A stretch of 45,162 nucleotides of DNA from Mycobacterium sp. (GTDB lineage Bacteria; Actinomycetota; Actinomycetes; Mycobacteriales; Mycobacteriaceae), in the NCBI GenBank assembly GCA_025965895.1, contig JAOPWC010000014.1:1-45162 (forward strand). The letters run 5' to 3'. The notes under the pieces are model-generated. The model was given only the letters and a program-made list of their open reading frames with translations, had not been told where the DNA came from and did not search any database. Made by a program: the position numbers and the translations under genes. Positions 7,684-16,318 of this stretch are shown here, piece after piece (the stretch's first letter is position 1; the number at the start of each line of letters is the position of its first letter).

Positions 7684-8382
7684 TCAGGCGTCTTGGAGCG
7701 CTGCGACGCAGGCGGTTCCCAGCAGGGCGGGATCGGCGCCCATCGCATCGAGAGTCACAGTGCGCAGCGCCGCGCGGGGGGCGGCTGACACCCATTCGAC
7801 GGCCACCTCAAGTGGGTGCACCGGGTCGTCGACCGCGCCGACAACGCCCATCGGGACGGCCAGCTGCTCGAGTTCCCGGCACGTCGGTGCGACATAGCCG
7901 GCGGCCTCCTCCATCACATCGGGCAGCGCCGGCCACTGACCAATCCATGAGCGGGTGAGCTCGTCGGCCAGCCACGGGGGGCTGGCGGCGCGCATCTGCG
8001 AGGTTGCTGCCACCAGCCCGTCGCGGCGCAGGGCATGCGCCGAGTGGCGGGCCGCCAGCGCCGCCGGAGCCGATTCTGGCGAACCAGTCCATGCCGGCAA
8101 CGCGGCCAGCACAGCAACCGCGTGCCCGGGATGTGCCAGCGCCCACGCGGTGGCCACCGCGGCGCCGATCGACACGCCGCCAACTGCGATCGGCTCGTCG
8201 CGCGCGGCGTTGTCCAGGTCGGCCAGGTAGCCGGCGAGCAGTCCCGACGACATCGGCACCGCGGCGCAGACCACCGCGCCGAACTCATGCAGCGCACCGG
8301 AAAATGCCCGGTAGACGTAGTCGTCGTCGGACCCGGTGCCGGGCAACAACACCGTGCACACGCCGTGCAGATTGACAGCCAT
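7684..8382 (-). CDS. Alpha/beta-fold hydrolase
   Basis: Orthologue of Rv2695, 232 residues from ATG 8382 (MAVNLHGVCTVLLPGTG); sequence upstream of this is not family-like. A compact alpha/beta-hydrolase: oxyanion region LLPGTGSDDDYVYRAF, nucleophile elbow GGVSIGAAVATAWA (Ser in GVSIG), acid region GAVDDPVHPLEVA. The final His is not obvious: the C-terminus reads LDAMGADPALLGTACVAAL, so the triad may be incomplete. Substrate unknown. Confidence 0.8.
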   Translation of the reverse strand: MAVNLHGVCTVLLPGTGSDDDYVYRAFSGALHEFGAVVCAAVPMSSGLLAGYLADLDNAARDEPIAVGGVSIGAAVATAWALAHPGHAVAVLAALPAWTGSPESAPAALAARHSAHALRRDGLVAATSQMRAASPPWLADELTRSWIGQWPALPDVMEEAAGYVAPTCRELEQLAVPMGVVGAVDDPVHPLEVAVEWVSAAPRAALRTVTLDAMGADPALLGTACVAALQDA

Positions 8383-8506
8383 CCCATGATGGTGCCTGCT
8401 GCGCATCACGACTGGCCGGGTAACCCGCGAGCGGCGTGGCGTATCAGTTCCAACAGGTCTACCGTTGCGAGGGCAGGGTGGATACACGGGAGTGTCAGGA
8501 GTGGGC

Positions 8507-8878
8507 ATGGCAACGGCCGAACGATATCTGCGCCGGCTCACCCGTCGGTTGACCGAGGATCCTGAGCAACGTGACGCCGAAGAGCTGACCGACGAGGCGA
8601 CGAGCACCGGCGCGCAGCGGGCGATCGATTGCCAACGCGGCCAGGAGGTGACGATGGTCGGCACCCTGCGCAGCGTCGAGGCGAACGCGAAAGGGTGCGC
8701 GGGCGGCGTGAGGGCCGAGTTGTTCGACGGCACGGACACCGTCACGCTGGTCTGGTTGGGACAGCGCAAGATTCCGGGGATCGACTCCGGGCGAACCCTG
8801 CGCGTACATGGCCGGCTCGGCAAGCTGGAGAACGGCGCCAAGGCCATCTACAACCCGCACTACGAGATTCAGCGATGA
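8507..8878 (+). CDS. OB-fold nucleic-acid-binding protein
   Basis: Orthologue of Rv2694c, 123 residues. ATG 8507 is preceded by CAGGAG at good spacing. The central region (EVTMVGTLRSVEANAKGCAG, DTVTLVWLGQRKIPGIDSGR, TLRVHGRLGKLENGAKAIYN) reads as an OB-fold of the tRNA-anticodon/RecG-wedge type. It probably binds single-stranded nucleic acid; no catalytic domain is attached. The stop codon lies inside a repeat copy. Confidence 0.85.
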   Translation: MATAERYLRRLTRRLTEDPEQRDAEELTDEATSTGAQRAIDCQRGQEVTMVGTLRSVEANAKGCAGGVRAELFDGTDTVTLVWLGQRKIPGIDSGRTLRVHGRLGKLENGAKAIYNPHYEIQR

Positions 8879-8890
8879 GCGCTCGCGCGA
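8874..8890. repeat. Third copy of the GATGAGCGCTCGCGCGA repeat
   Basis: Identical over 17 bp to the copy at 7634-7650, and again containing the TGA stop of the upstream gene. Confidence 0.75.
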
Positions 8891-8927
8891 TGAGCCGCAC
8901 GTAGAGCCCTCACATCGAGTCCTCAAG

Positions 8928-8933
8928 TAAGCT
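8928..8933 (+). promoter_or_regulatory. -10 element of the DUF3159 gene
   Basis: TAAGCT 9 nt before GTG 8943, giving a leader of at most about 3 nt. Confidence 0.45.
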
Positions 8934-8942
8934 AATTGACCC

Positions 8943-9626
8943 GTGCCTGAGAATCGCACCGCCCCGCGGGCGCTGCTCGCCCAGATGGGCGGTGTCCCCG
9001 GTCTGATCTATTCGTCGCTGCCCGTGGTCGTCTTCGTGCCGGTATCCACCGCATTCGGGCTGATGCCCGCGGTCATCTCGGCCCTGGGCCTGGCTGCGTT
9101 GATTCTTCTCTGGCGGCTGTGGCGGCGCGAGTCGACGCAGCCGGCCATCGCGGGCTTCGTCGGCGTCGGCGTCTGCGTCGCTATCGCGTATGTGATGGGC
9201 GACAGCAAAGGCTATTTCCTGCTCGGCATCTGGAGTTCGCTGCTCTACGGCGGGTTGTTCTTGGGTTCCGTGCTGGTGCGGCGGCCGCTGGTGGGCTACA
9301 TCTGGGGCTGGGTCCATGACCACGACACCGGCTGGCGGCGCGTCCGCAAGGCCGTGCGGGCCTACGACATCGCGACGCTGATCTGGGCGCTGGTCTTCGT
9401 CTCGCGGTTCATCGTGCAGCGTTATCTCTACGACATCGACCAGACCGGCTGGCTGGGTGTGGCCCGCATCGCGATGGGCTGGCCACTGACGGCGATCGCC
9501 GCGCTGGCAACGTACTTTCCGATCAGGGCCGCTCAGCGGGCGATGCCTCACCCGTCAACCGAGACCGCAACAGAGGCCGAGGAGGACGAGGGAATCCAGG
9601 CCGACCACAAGCCGGCGGGTCACTAA
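8943..9626 (+). CDS. DUF3159 membrane protein
   Basis: Orthologue of Rv2693c, 227 residues. Five to six membrane helices: PGLIYSSLPVVVFVPVSTAF, PAVISALGLAALILLW, IAGFVGVGVCVAIAYVMG, YFLLGIWSSLLYGGLFLGSV, DIATLIWALVFVSRFIVQ and MGWPLTAIAALATYF. Conserved polar GWVHDHDTGWRRVRKAVRAY lies in a cytosolic loop. Function unknown; position beside the TrkA-like potassium proteins may be relevant. It overlaps the last 4 nt of ceoC tail to tail. Confidence 0.87.
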   Translation: MPENRTAPRALLAQMGGVPGLIYSSLPVVVFVPVSTAFGLMPAVISALGLAALILLWRLWRRESTQPAIAGFVGVGVCVAIAYVMGDSKGYFLLGIWSSLLYGGLFLGSVLVRRPLVGYIWGWVHDHDTGWRRVRKAVRAYDIATLIWALVFVSRFIVQRYLYDIDQTGWLGVARIAMGWPLTAIAALATYFPIRAAQRAMPHPSTETATEAEEDEGIQADHKPAGH

Positions 9627-10288
9627 GGCCGTTGCGGCAGAAGCAGTCGTCGCAGCTCGTCTTCCATCTCAGGCACGGCCACGAAGAGCAATTCGTCGCC
9701 GCCCTCCAGGGGTTCGTCGCCCTGCGGCACGATCACACGCGATCCGCGCAGGATCGTCACCAGCGAGGCGTCACGAGGCAGCTCGAGCTTGCGCACCGGC
9801 CTGCCCCCCCACGGGGTGTCGTCGGGAAGTGTGATCTCCAGCAGATTGGCCTCGCCCTGCCGAAACTTCATGATGCGCACCAGGTCTCCGACCGCGACCG
9901 CCTCCTCGACGAGTGAGGCCAGCATGCGCGGGGTCGACACCGCGACGTCCACGCCCCATGCGTCGTCGAACAGCCACTCGTTGCGAGGGTCGTTGACGCG
10001 GGCCACCACACGCGACACCGCGAACTCGCTTTTTGCGAGCAGGCTCACCACGACGTTGGCCTTGTCGTCGCCCGTCGCGGCGATCACCACGTCGAATTCC
10101 TCCATGTGCACCGACTCCAGCAGCGACAGTTCACAGGCATCGCCCAGGCGCCAGTGCGCGGCGGGAATCGCGTCAACGTCGATGTGATCGGGGTTGCGCT
10201 CCAGCAGCGTGACATCATGGCGGTTCTCCACGAGTTCGCGGGCGATCGACCGGCCGACGGCACCCGCCCCGGCGATGGCTACCTTCAT
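9623..10288 (-). CDS. ceoC: TrkA-family potassium uptake regulator CeoC
   Basis: Orthologue of Rv2692 (CeoC/TrkB). RCK-N Rossmann domain at about 1-125 begins MKVAIAGAGAVGRSIARELV with the NAD-binding GAGAVG and the acidic LLERNPDHID at the end of strand 2; RCK-C follows (ANLLEITLPDDTPWGGRPVR, SRVIVPQGDEPLEGGDELLF). Cytosolic gating subunit for a Trk/Ktr potassium channel; no channel subunit is encoded here. GAGGAGCGGGGGAG Shine-Dalgarno precedes the ATG. Lies 46 nt downstream of ceoB and is probably co-transcribed. Confidence 0.94.
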   Translation of the reverse strand: MKVAIAGAGAVGRSIARELVENRHDVTLLERNPDHIDVDAIPAAHWRLGDACELSLLESVHMEEFDVVIAATGDDKANVVVSLLAKSEFAVSRVVARVNDPRNEWLFDDAWGVDVAVSTPRMLASLVEEAVAVGDLVRIMKFRQGEANLLEITLPDDTPWGGRPVRKLELPRDASLVTILRGSRVIVPQGDEPLEGGDELLFVAVPEMEDELRRLLLPQRP

Positions 10289-10334
10289 CTCCCCCGCTCC
10301 TCGCTGTCGTCGCTACGGTGACCGCCTGGCTTCA

Positions 10335-11006
10335 TCAGCCGATGATGTCCTCGCTCGGCGGCAACGCGGCGATGGCGAGCGCCTCGGCGATATGGCCTGC
10401 GATCGCGGCGACGTAGACCTGGTCGCCGGCCTGCACCACGGTCTTCGAATCGGGAAGCAGCCCGGCGCCGAAGCGGATCATGAAGGCAACCCTGGCGGAG
10501 GTGGCGGCCTCGAGTTCGGACACCCGGTGGCCGATCCAGTCTTCGTGCAGTGCGACCTCCGCCACACCCACGTTGCCGGACGGGTCGCGCCACTTGGTGG
10601 TCTCGCTCTCCCGGAGCAGCACATTGAGCAGTCTGTCCGTGGTCCACGGCACAGTGGCGACCGTAGGGATGCCCAGGCGCTCATAGACCGCGGCGCGTTT
10701 GGCGTCGTAGATACGCGCCACCACCCGCTCGACGCCGAAGGTTTCGCGGGCCACCCGCGCCGAGATGATGTTCGAGTTGTCCCCGGACGACACGGCGGCG
10801 AATGCACCGGCCTCCTCGATCCCGGCCCGCAGCAGCACGTCGCGGTCAAAGCCCATGCCAAGCACGCGCTCGCCGGGGAAATCGGGGGACAGCCGGTGAA
10901 ACGCGGTGGGATCGCGGTCGATGACGGCCACGTCGTGGCCGATGCGGGACAGGCTGTCCGCCACGGATGCCCCCACCCGTCCGCAACCCATCACCACTAC
11001 ACGCAC
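10335..11006 (-). CDS. ceoB: TrkA-family potassium uptake regulator CeoB
   Basis: Orthologue of Rv2691 (CeoB/TrkA), 223 residues. RCK-N starts MRVVVMGCGRVGASVADSLS with GCGRVG and VIDRDPTAFHRL; the segment SSGDNSNIISARVARETFGV is the conserved adenine-nucleotide pocket. RCK-C covers WRDPSGNVGVAEVALHEDWI to QAGDQVYVAAIAGHIAEALA. GTG start at 11006 with AAAGGA upstream. Forms a pair with ceoC, likely as hetero- or homo-octameric ring subunits sensing NAD(H) or nucleotides. Confidence 0.94.
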   Translation of the reverse strand: MRVVVMGCGRVGASVADSLSRIGHDVAVIDRDPTAFHRLSPDFPGERVLGMGFDRDVLLRAGIEEAGAFAAVSSGDNSNIISARVARETFGVERVVARIYDAKRAAVYERLGIPTVATVPWTTDRLLNVLLRESETTKWRDPSGNVGVAEVALHEDWIGHRVSELEAATSARVAFMIRFGAGLLPDSKTVVQAGDQVYVAAIAGHIAEALAIAALPPSEDIIG

Positions 11007-11126
11007 GTCGGTGTCCTTTCCCGGGGCCAGGGGCGCGGCGACCCGGGATGAACCGGCTGCGACGGAAGCGGTTCGCCTCGGGCTGAAACTGCCCGGACAA
11101 CGGTACAGCTACGGCCGTACTGGGCA

Positions 11127-11132
11127 TAGTGT
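11127..11132 (+). promoter_or_regulatory. -10 element of the APC permease gene
   Basis: TAGTGT 8 nt before GTG 11141, the same arrangement (TC then GTG) as at dut. Confidence 0.5.
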
Positions 11133-11140
11133 TGGCACTC

Positions 11141-13132
11141 GTGTCCAAGCTATCCACCGCCGCGCGCCGGCTTCTGATCGGCCAGCCGTTCCGCAGCGAC
11201 AGGTTGGCGCACACGCTGCTGCCGAAGCGGATCGCACTGCCGGTCTTTGCATCCGATGCGCTGTCCTCGGTGGCCTACGCGCCCGAGGAAATCTTCCTCG
11301 TGCTGTCGGTTGCGGGTCTGGCGGCCTACTCGATGGCCCCGTGGATCGGGCTGGCGGTGGCGGCCGTGATGCTCATCGTGATCGCCAGCTACCGGCAAAA
11401 CGTCCACGCGTACCCGTCGGGTGGTGGTGACTACGAGGTGGTGACCACCAATCTCGGCCCAACCGCCGGGCTGACCGTTGCCAGCGCGCTGCTGGTGGAT
11501 TACGTACTGACGGTTGCGGTCTCGATGTCGTCGGCGATGTCGAACATCGGCTCGGCGCTGCCGTTCGTCGCCCAGCACAAGGTCGCCTTCGCGGTGGTGG
11601 CGATCCTGCTCCTGACCTCGGCCAACCTGCGCGGTATCCGCGAGTCGGGCACCGCGTTCGCGATTCCGACGTATGCGTTCATGATCGGCATGTACATCAT
11701 GCTCGCCTGGGGGTTGTTCCAGATCTTCCTTCTGGGAACACCGCTGCGGGCCGAGTCAGCCGGTTACCAGCTGCACAGCGAGCACGGCGATATCACTGGC
11801 CTGGCGCTGATTTTCCTGCTGGCGCGGGCATTCTCGTCGGGGTGTGCGGCCCTGACCGGCGTCGAGGCGATCAGCAACGGGGTGCCGGCGTTCCGAAAGC
11901 CCAAGTCCCGCAACGCTGCCACGACGCTATTGATGTTGGGCGTCATCGCTGTTTCCCTGTTCATGGGCATCGTTGTGCTGGCTGAGAAGACCGGGGTGAA
12001 GATGGCCGATCGCCCCGACCAGTTGGTCGGCGCGCCGCCCAACTATCACCAGAAGACCCTGATCGCGCAGCTTGCCGAGGCGGTGTTCCACGGCTTTCCG
12101 CTCGGTTTGCTGCTGATCGCCGGCGTCACCGCGCTGATCCTGGTACTGGCCGCCAACACCGCCTTCAACGGCTTCCCGGTGCTGGGCTCGATCCTGGCTC
12201 AAGACCGTTACCTGCCACGGCAACTGCACACCCGCGGCGACCGGTTGGCGTTTTCGAACGGCATCCTGTTCCTCGCGTTCGCGGCGATCGCGTTCATCGT
12301 CGCGTTCCGCGCCGAGGTGACCGCGCTGATCCAGCTCTACATCGTCGGCGTCTTCGTCTCGTTCACGTTGAGCCAGATCGGCATGGTCCGGCACTGGACG
12401 CGGCTGCTGCGCACCGAGACCGACCCCGCGGTGCGGCGCAGAATGCTGCGTTCGCGCGTGATCAACACGATCGGCTTCGTCGCCACCGGCGCGGTGCTGA
12501 TCGTCGTGGTCTTGACGAAGTTCATGGCCGGCGCGTGGATCGCGATCCTGGCGATGTCGAGCCTGTTCGTGATCATGAAGCTCATCCGCCGCCATTACGA
12601 CACCGTTGCGCGTGAGCTGGCCGAGCAGGAGGCCGAGCAGGGCGACGTCGTGCTGCCGAGTCGCAACCATGCCGTGGTGCTGGTGTCGAAGCTGCACCTT
12701 CCCACGCTGCGGGCGTTGGCCTACGCGCGGGCAACCCGGCCCGACAGCCTGGAGGCGATCACCGTCAACGTCGACGACGCGGAAACCCGTGACCTGGTGC
12801 ACAAGTGGGAGGAAAGCAACATCACGGTGCCGCTGAAGGTGATCGCGTCGCCCTACCGGGAGATCACCCGGCCGGTACTCGACTACGTCAAGCGGATCAT
12901 CAAGGAGTCACCCCGCACGGTGGTTACCGTGTTCATCCCCGAATACGTCGTCGGCCACTGGTGGGAACAGTTGCTGCACAACCAAAGTGCCCTTCGGCTC
13001 AAGGGCCGGTTGCTGTTCATGCCCAATGTCATGGTGACCTCGGTTCCGTGGCAATTGAGTTCGTCGGAGCGGCTGAGAACCCTGCAGCCGCAAAGCGCAC
13101 CGGGGGACGCCCGGCGCGGCTTCCTGGAGTGA
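11141..13132 (+). CDS. APC-family amino-acid/potassium-type permease
   Basis: Orthologue of Rv2690c, 663 residues from GTG 11141 (a GTG four codons earlier at 11129 is possible but would lie in the promoter). About 12 helices in the first ~470 residues, starting LPVFASDALSSVAYAPEEIF, with PSGGGDYEVVTTNLGPTAGL (substrate-site glycines of the APC fold) and LTGVEAISNGVPAF. A ~190-residue cytosolic C-terminal domain follows (RNHAVVLVSKLHLPTLRALA), similar to the regulatory tails of KimA/YdaO-type K+ transporters. Neighbouring CeoB/CeoC make a potassium role attractive, but the substrate is not proven by sequence. Confidence 0.88.
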   Translation: MSKLSTAARRLLIGQPFRSDRLAHTLLPKRIALPVFASDALSSVAYAPEEIFLVLSVAGLAAYSMAPWIGLAVAAVMLIVIASYRQNVHAYPSGGGDYEVVTTNLGPTAGLTVASALLVDYVLTVAVSMSSAMSNIGSALPFVAQHKVAFAVVAILLLTSANLRGIRESGTAFAIPTYAFMIGMYIMLAWGLFQIFLLGTPLRAESAGYQLHSEHGDITGLALIFLLARAFSSGCAALTGVEAISNGVPAFRKPKSRNAATTLLMLGVIAVSLFMGIVVLAEKTGVKMADRPDQLVGAPPNYHQKTLIAQLAEAVFHGFPLGLLLIAGVTALILVLAANTAFNGFPVLGSILAQDRYLPRQLHTRGDRLAFSNGILFLAFAAIAFIVAFRAEVTALIQLYIVGVFVSFTLSQIGMVRHWTRLLRTETDPAVRRRMLRSRVINTIGFVATGAVLIVVVLTKFMAGAWIAILAMSSLFVIMKLIRRHYDTVARELAEQEAEQGDVVLPSRNHAVVLVSKLHLPTLRALAYARATRPDSLEAITVNVDDAETRDLVHKWEESNITVPLKVIASPYREITRPVLDYVKRIIKESPRTVVTVFIPEYVVGHWWEQLLHNQSALRLKGRLLFMPNVMVTSVPWQLSSSERLRTLQPQSAPGDARRGFLE

Positions 13133-14364
13133 CCGGCCAAGGGGCTGGGGGCACCTCTCGTGACGAGGGACTGACCCTGACCGTCGGCCCACCGGCCAAT
13201 GGCGGCAGTTGCGTGGCACGGCACGAGGGCCGCGTGGTGTTCGTTCGACACGCGCTCCCTGGCGAGCGGGTTCGGGCCCGCGTCACCGACCAGCGGGGCT
13301 CGTACTGGCACGCCGAAGCCGTCGAGATCCTCGATCCCTCCGAGCACCGGATACCCCAGCTGTGTCCGATCGCCGGCCCCGACGGCGCGGGCTGCTGCGA
13401 CCTGGCCTTCGCTCAGCCTGCGGCGGCCCGCGCGCTGAAGGGTGAGGTGGTGGCCAATCAGCTGGCCCACCTCGCCGGCTACCCATGGGCTGCCGACACC
13501 GGCCGGTCGGCGGAACCGGTCGGGCCCGGGGAGGCCACCGGATGGCGGACCCGGGTGCGGCTCGCGGTCGGCGGCCGCAACGGGCAGGCGGGCCACGCCG
13601 GTTTTCACCGCTACCACAGCGACGAGCTGGTGACCGACCTGCACTGCGCACAGTTGCCGGCGGGCATGCTCTCCGGGCTGGACGACCCACACTGGCCGCC
13701 CGGCGCCGAGCTGCACGTCGTGCTCGACGACGCCGGCGACCGCCATGTCGTACGCACCGGTCCGCGCGGCGGCGAACGCCGCCCCGACGTGGTCGAGGGA
13801 AGCTACCGGGCGCTGCAGCGGGTGGGTCGGCGCGAGTGGCACGTCCCGGTGACCGGGTTCTGGCAGGCGCACCGCGACGCGGCGCGCGTTTACAGCCAGT
13901 TGGTGGCCGGCTGGGCGCAGGCGGCGCCGGGCATGACCGCGTGGGACCTCTACGGCGGTGCGGGGTTGTTCGCGGCGGTGTTGGCAGAGCAGGTCTCCGT
14001 ACAGGGGAAAGTGGTCACCGTGGACACGGCACGGGGCGCCTCCAAGGCGGCGCGCCAGTCTCTCAGCGACCTGCCGCAGGTGCGGGTGGTCAACGATTCC
14101 GTCCGGCGGATGCTGGCCGCGCAGCGACACGGCGCCGATGTCGCGGTCCTCGATCCACCACGATCGGGGGCCGGGCGTGAGGTCGTCGACGTGCTGGCCA
14201 CCGCCGGCGTGCCGAGAGTGATTCACATCGGGTGCGAGGCCGCGTCCTTCGCCCGGGATGTCGGCCTCTACCTCCGGCACGGGTATGGCGTCGAGGAGCT
14301 GCGGGTGTTCGACTCGGTCCCGCTGACCCACCACGTCGAATGCGTCGCCGTGCTGACGCGGTAG
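13129..14364 (+). CDS. TRAM-domain class I RNA methyltransferase (TrmA/RlmD family)
   Basis: Orthologue of Rv2689c, 411 residues. GTG 13129 overlaps the permease stop (GTGA), implying coupling. N-terminal TRAM/OB domain ([33 protein letters not shown]), then the methyltransferase: [17 protein letters not shown] (SAM motif), [19 protein letters not shown] and the catalytic cysteine in [13 protein letters not shown], ending [17 protein letters not shown]. The N-terminal Fe-S cysteine pattern of RlmD (C-x5-C-x2-C) is not kept; the equivalent reads [16 protein letters not shown]. Likely makes 5-methyluridine in rRNA or tRNA; the exact site is unknown. Confidence 0.88.
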   Translation: MTGQGAGGTSRDEGLTLTVGPPANGGSCVARHEGRVVFVRHALPGERVRARVTDQRGSYWHAEAVEILDPSEHRIPQLCPIAGPDGAGCCDLAFAQPAAARALKGEVVANQLAHLAGYPWAADTGRSAEPVGPGEATGWRTRVRLAVGGRNGQAGHAGFHRYHSDELVTDLHCAQLPAGMLSGLDDPHWPPGAELHVVLDDAGDRHVVRTGPRGGERRPDVVEGSYRALQRVGRREWHVPVTGFWQAHRDAARVYSQLVAGWAQAAPGMTAWDLYGGAGLFAAVLAEQVSVQGKVVTVDTARGASKAARQSLSDLPQVRVVNDSVRRMLAAQRHGADVAVLDPPRSGAGREVVDVLATAGVPRVIHIGCEAASFARDVGLYLRHGYGVEELRVFDSVPLTHHVECVAVLTR

Positions 14365-14372
14365 GCCGTGAT

Positions 14373-14378
14373 TACACT
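14373..14378 (+). promoter_or_regulatory. -10 element of dxs (leaderless)
   Basis: TACACT exactly 6 nt before the dxs ATG, just after the stop codon of the upstream gene. Confidence 0.55.
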
Positions 14379-14384
14379 GGCCCA

Positions 14385-16298
14385 ATGCTTGAACAGATCC
14401 GCGGTCCCGCAGATCTGCAGCGCCTTTCCCAGCAGCAACTAGGCGAACTCGCCGAGGAGATCCGGCAGTTTCTGATCCACAAAGTGGCTGCTACCGGCGG
14501 TCATCTGGGGCCCAACCTGGGTGTCGTCGAGCTCACGCTGGCGTTGCATCGGGTGTTCGATTCGCCGCACGACCCGATCGTCTTCGACACCGGCCACCAG
14601 GCCTATGTGCACAAGATGCTGACGGGGCGGTGCCAGGATTTCGACACGCTGCGCAAGAAAGGCGGCCTGTCGGGGTATCCGTGCCGGGCTGAAAGCGAGC
14701 ACGACTGGGTGGAGAACAGTCACGCGTCGACGGCGCTGTCATACGCCGACGGGCTGGCGAAGGCGTTCGAGCTGACCGGGCACCGCAACCGTCACGTGGT
14801 CGCCGTCGTCGGCGACGGCGCGCTCACGGGCGGCATGTGCTGGGAAGCGCTGAACAACATCGCCGCCGTGGGGCGGCCGATCGTCATCGTAGTGAACGAC
14901 AACGGGCGCAGCTACGCGCCGACCATCGGTGGTTTCGCCAACCACCTGGCCGGGCTGCGGCTCGAGCCGGCCTACGAGCGCATTCTGGACAGCGGCCGGC
15001 GCGCGATCCGCGGCCTACCGGTCATCGGCGAGGTCTGCTATCACGCCGTGCACAGCGTCAAGGTCGGTCTCAAGGATGCGCTGGCGCCGCAGGTCCTGTT
15101 CACCGACCTGGGGCTCAAATACGTCGGCCCGGTCGACGGCCACGATGAGCACGCCGTGGAGAACGCACTGCGCAGCGCACGCCGGTTCAACGGCCCGGTG
15201 ATCGTTCATGTGGTCACCCGCAAGGGCATGGGGTACCCGCCGGCCGAGAACGACGAGGCCGAGCAGATGCATTCCACCGGGGTGATCGACCCCCTTACCG
15301 GGATGGCGACCGCGGTGGCGGCGCCCGGCTGGACGTCGGCGTTCTCCGATGCCCTCGTCGCCTACGGGGCCAAGCGGCGCGACGTCGTCGCGATCACTGC
15401 CGCGATGCCCGGCCCCACCGGGTTGTGCGCGTTCGGCGAGCGGTTCCCCGACCGGCTGTTCGACGTCGGCATCGCCGAGCAGCACGCGATGACGTCTGCC
15501 GCGGGCTTGGCGATGGGTGGCCTGCACCCGGTGGTCGCGATCTACTCCACATTTTTGAACCGGGCGTTCGACCAGATCATGATGGACGTGGCGCTCCACA
15601 AGCTGCCGGTCACCATGGTGCTCGACCGCGCGGGGATCACCGGCAACGACGGCGCAAGCCACAACGGCATGTGGGACCTGTCGATGCTGGGCATCGTGCC
15701 CGGGATGCGGGTCGCCGCACCGCGTGACGCCAGCCGGCTACGTGAGGAGCTCGGCGAGGCGCTCGACGTCAACGACGGTCCGACAGCCCTCCGGTTCGCG
15801 AAAGGCGATGTCGGAGAAGATATTCCGGCGCTGAAGCGCCGTGACGATGTCGACGTGCTCGCCGTGCCCGCCGCCGGCCTCTCCGACGAGGTGCTGCTGG
15901 TGGCAGTCGGGCCGCTCGCGGCGATGGCCCTCGCCGTCGCAGAGCGGTTGCGTAACCAGGGCATCGGCGTCACCGTGGTCGACCCACGGTGGGTGCTGCC
16001 CGTCCCCGATGCGATCCGCGACCTGGCGACCTCGCACAAGCTCGTCGTCACGCTGGAAGACAACGGCGTGCGCGGCGGCGTCGGTTCCGCGGTGTCGGCA
16101 GCCTTGCGGCACGCGGAGATCGACGTGCCCTGCCGCGACATCGGGATACCGCAGCGGTTCCTCGCACAGGCGTCGCGCCCGGAAGTGCTGGCCGACGTCG
16201 GGCTGACCGACCAGGATGTGGCCCGCCAGATCACCGGCTGGGTCGCCGCGCTCGGCACGGCCGACGCCGACGCCGACGTCCGCGAGCAAATCGACTAG
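14385..16298 (+). CDS. dxs: 1-deoxy-D-xylulose-5-phosphate synthase
   Basis: Thiamine-diphosphate enzyme that condenses pyruvate and glyceraldehyde-3-phosphate in the first step of the MEP isoprenoid pathway, feeding decaprenyl phosphate and menaquinone. 637 residues from ATG 14385, essentially the length of Rv2682c. N-terminal motifs: [37 protein letters not shown]-Mg motif [16 protein letters not shown] with NDN about 30 residues later; central [24 protein letters not shown]-terminal transketolase domain [20 protein letters not shown]. All catalytic regions look intact. Downstream 3' end faces the sensor kinase across 20 nt. Confidence 0.97.
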   Translation: MLEQIRGPADLQRLSQQQLGELAEEIRQFLIHKVAATGGHLGPNLGVVELTLALHRVFDSPHDPIVFDTGHQAYVHKMLTGRCQDFDTLRKKGGLSGYPCRAESEHDWVENSHASTALSYADGLAKAFELTGHRNRHVVAVVGDGALTGGMCWEALNNIAAVGRPIVIVVNDNGRSYAPTIGGFANHLAGLRLEPAYERILDSGRRAIRGLPVIGEVCYHAVHSVKVGLKDALAPQVLFTDLGLKYVGPVDGHDEHAVENALRSARRFNGPVIVHVVTRKGMGYPPAENDEAEQMHSTGVIDPLTGMATAVAAPGWTSAFSDALVAYGAKRRDVVAITAAMPGPTGLCAFGERFPDRLFDVGIAEQHAMTSAAGLAMGGLHPVVAIYSTFLNRAFDQIMMDVALHKLPVTMVLDRAGITGNDGASHNGMWDLSMLGIVPGMRVAAPRDASRLREELGEALDVNDGPTALRFAKGDVGEDIPALKRRDDVDVLAVPAAGLSDEVLLVAVGPLAAMALAVAERLRNQGIGVTVVDPRWVLPVPDAIRDLATSHKLVVTLEDNGVRGGVGSAVSAALRHAEIDVPCRDIGIPQRFLAQASRPEVLADVGLTDQDVARQITGWVAALGTADADADVREQID

Positions 16299-16318
16299 CT
16301 GCGCGAACGGCGTCGCGC

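Noticed and set aside
12883..14385. Minus-strand 500-codon ORF opposite the RNA methyltransferase.
   Set aside because: It is the antisense of a conserved gene; the translation is His/Arg/Gly-rich with no family motif, a usual by-product of high GC content.
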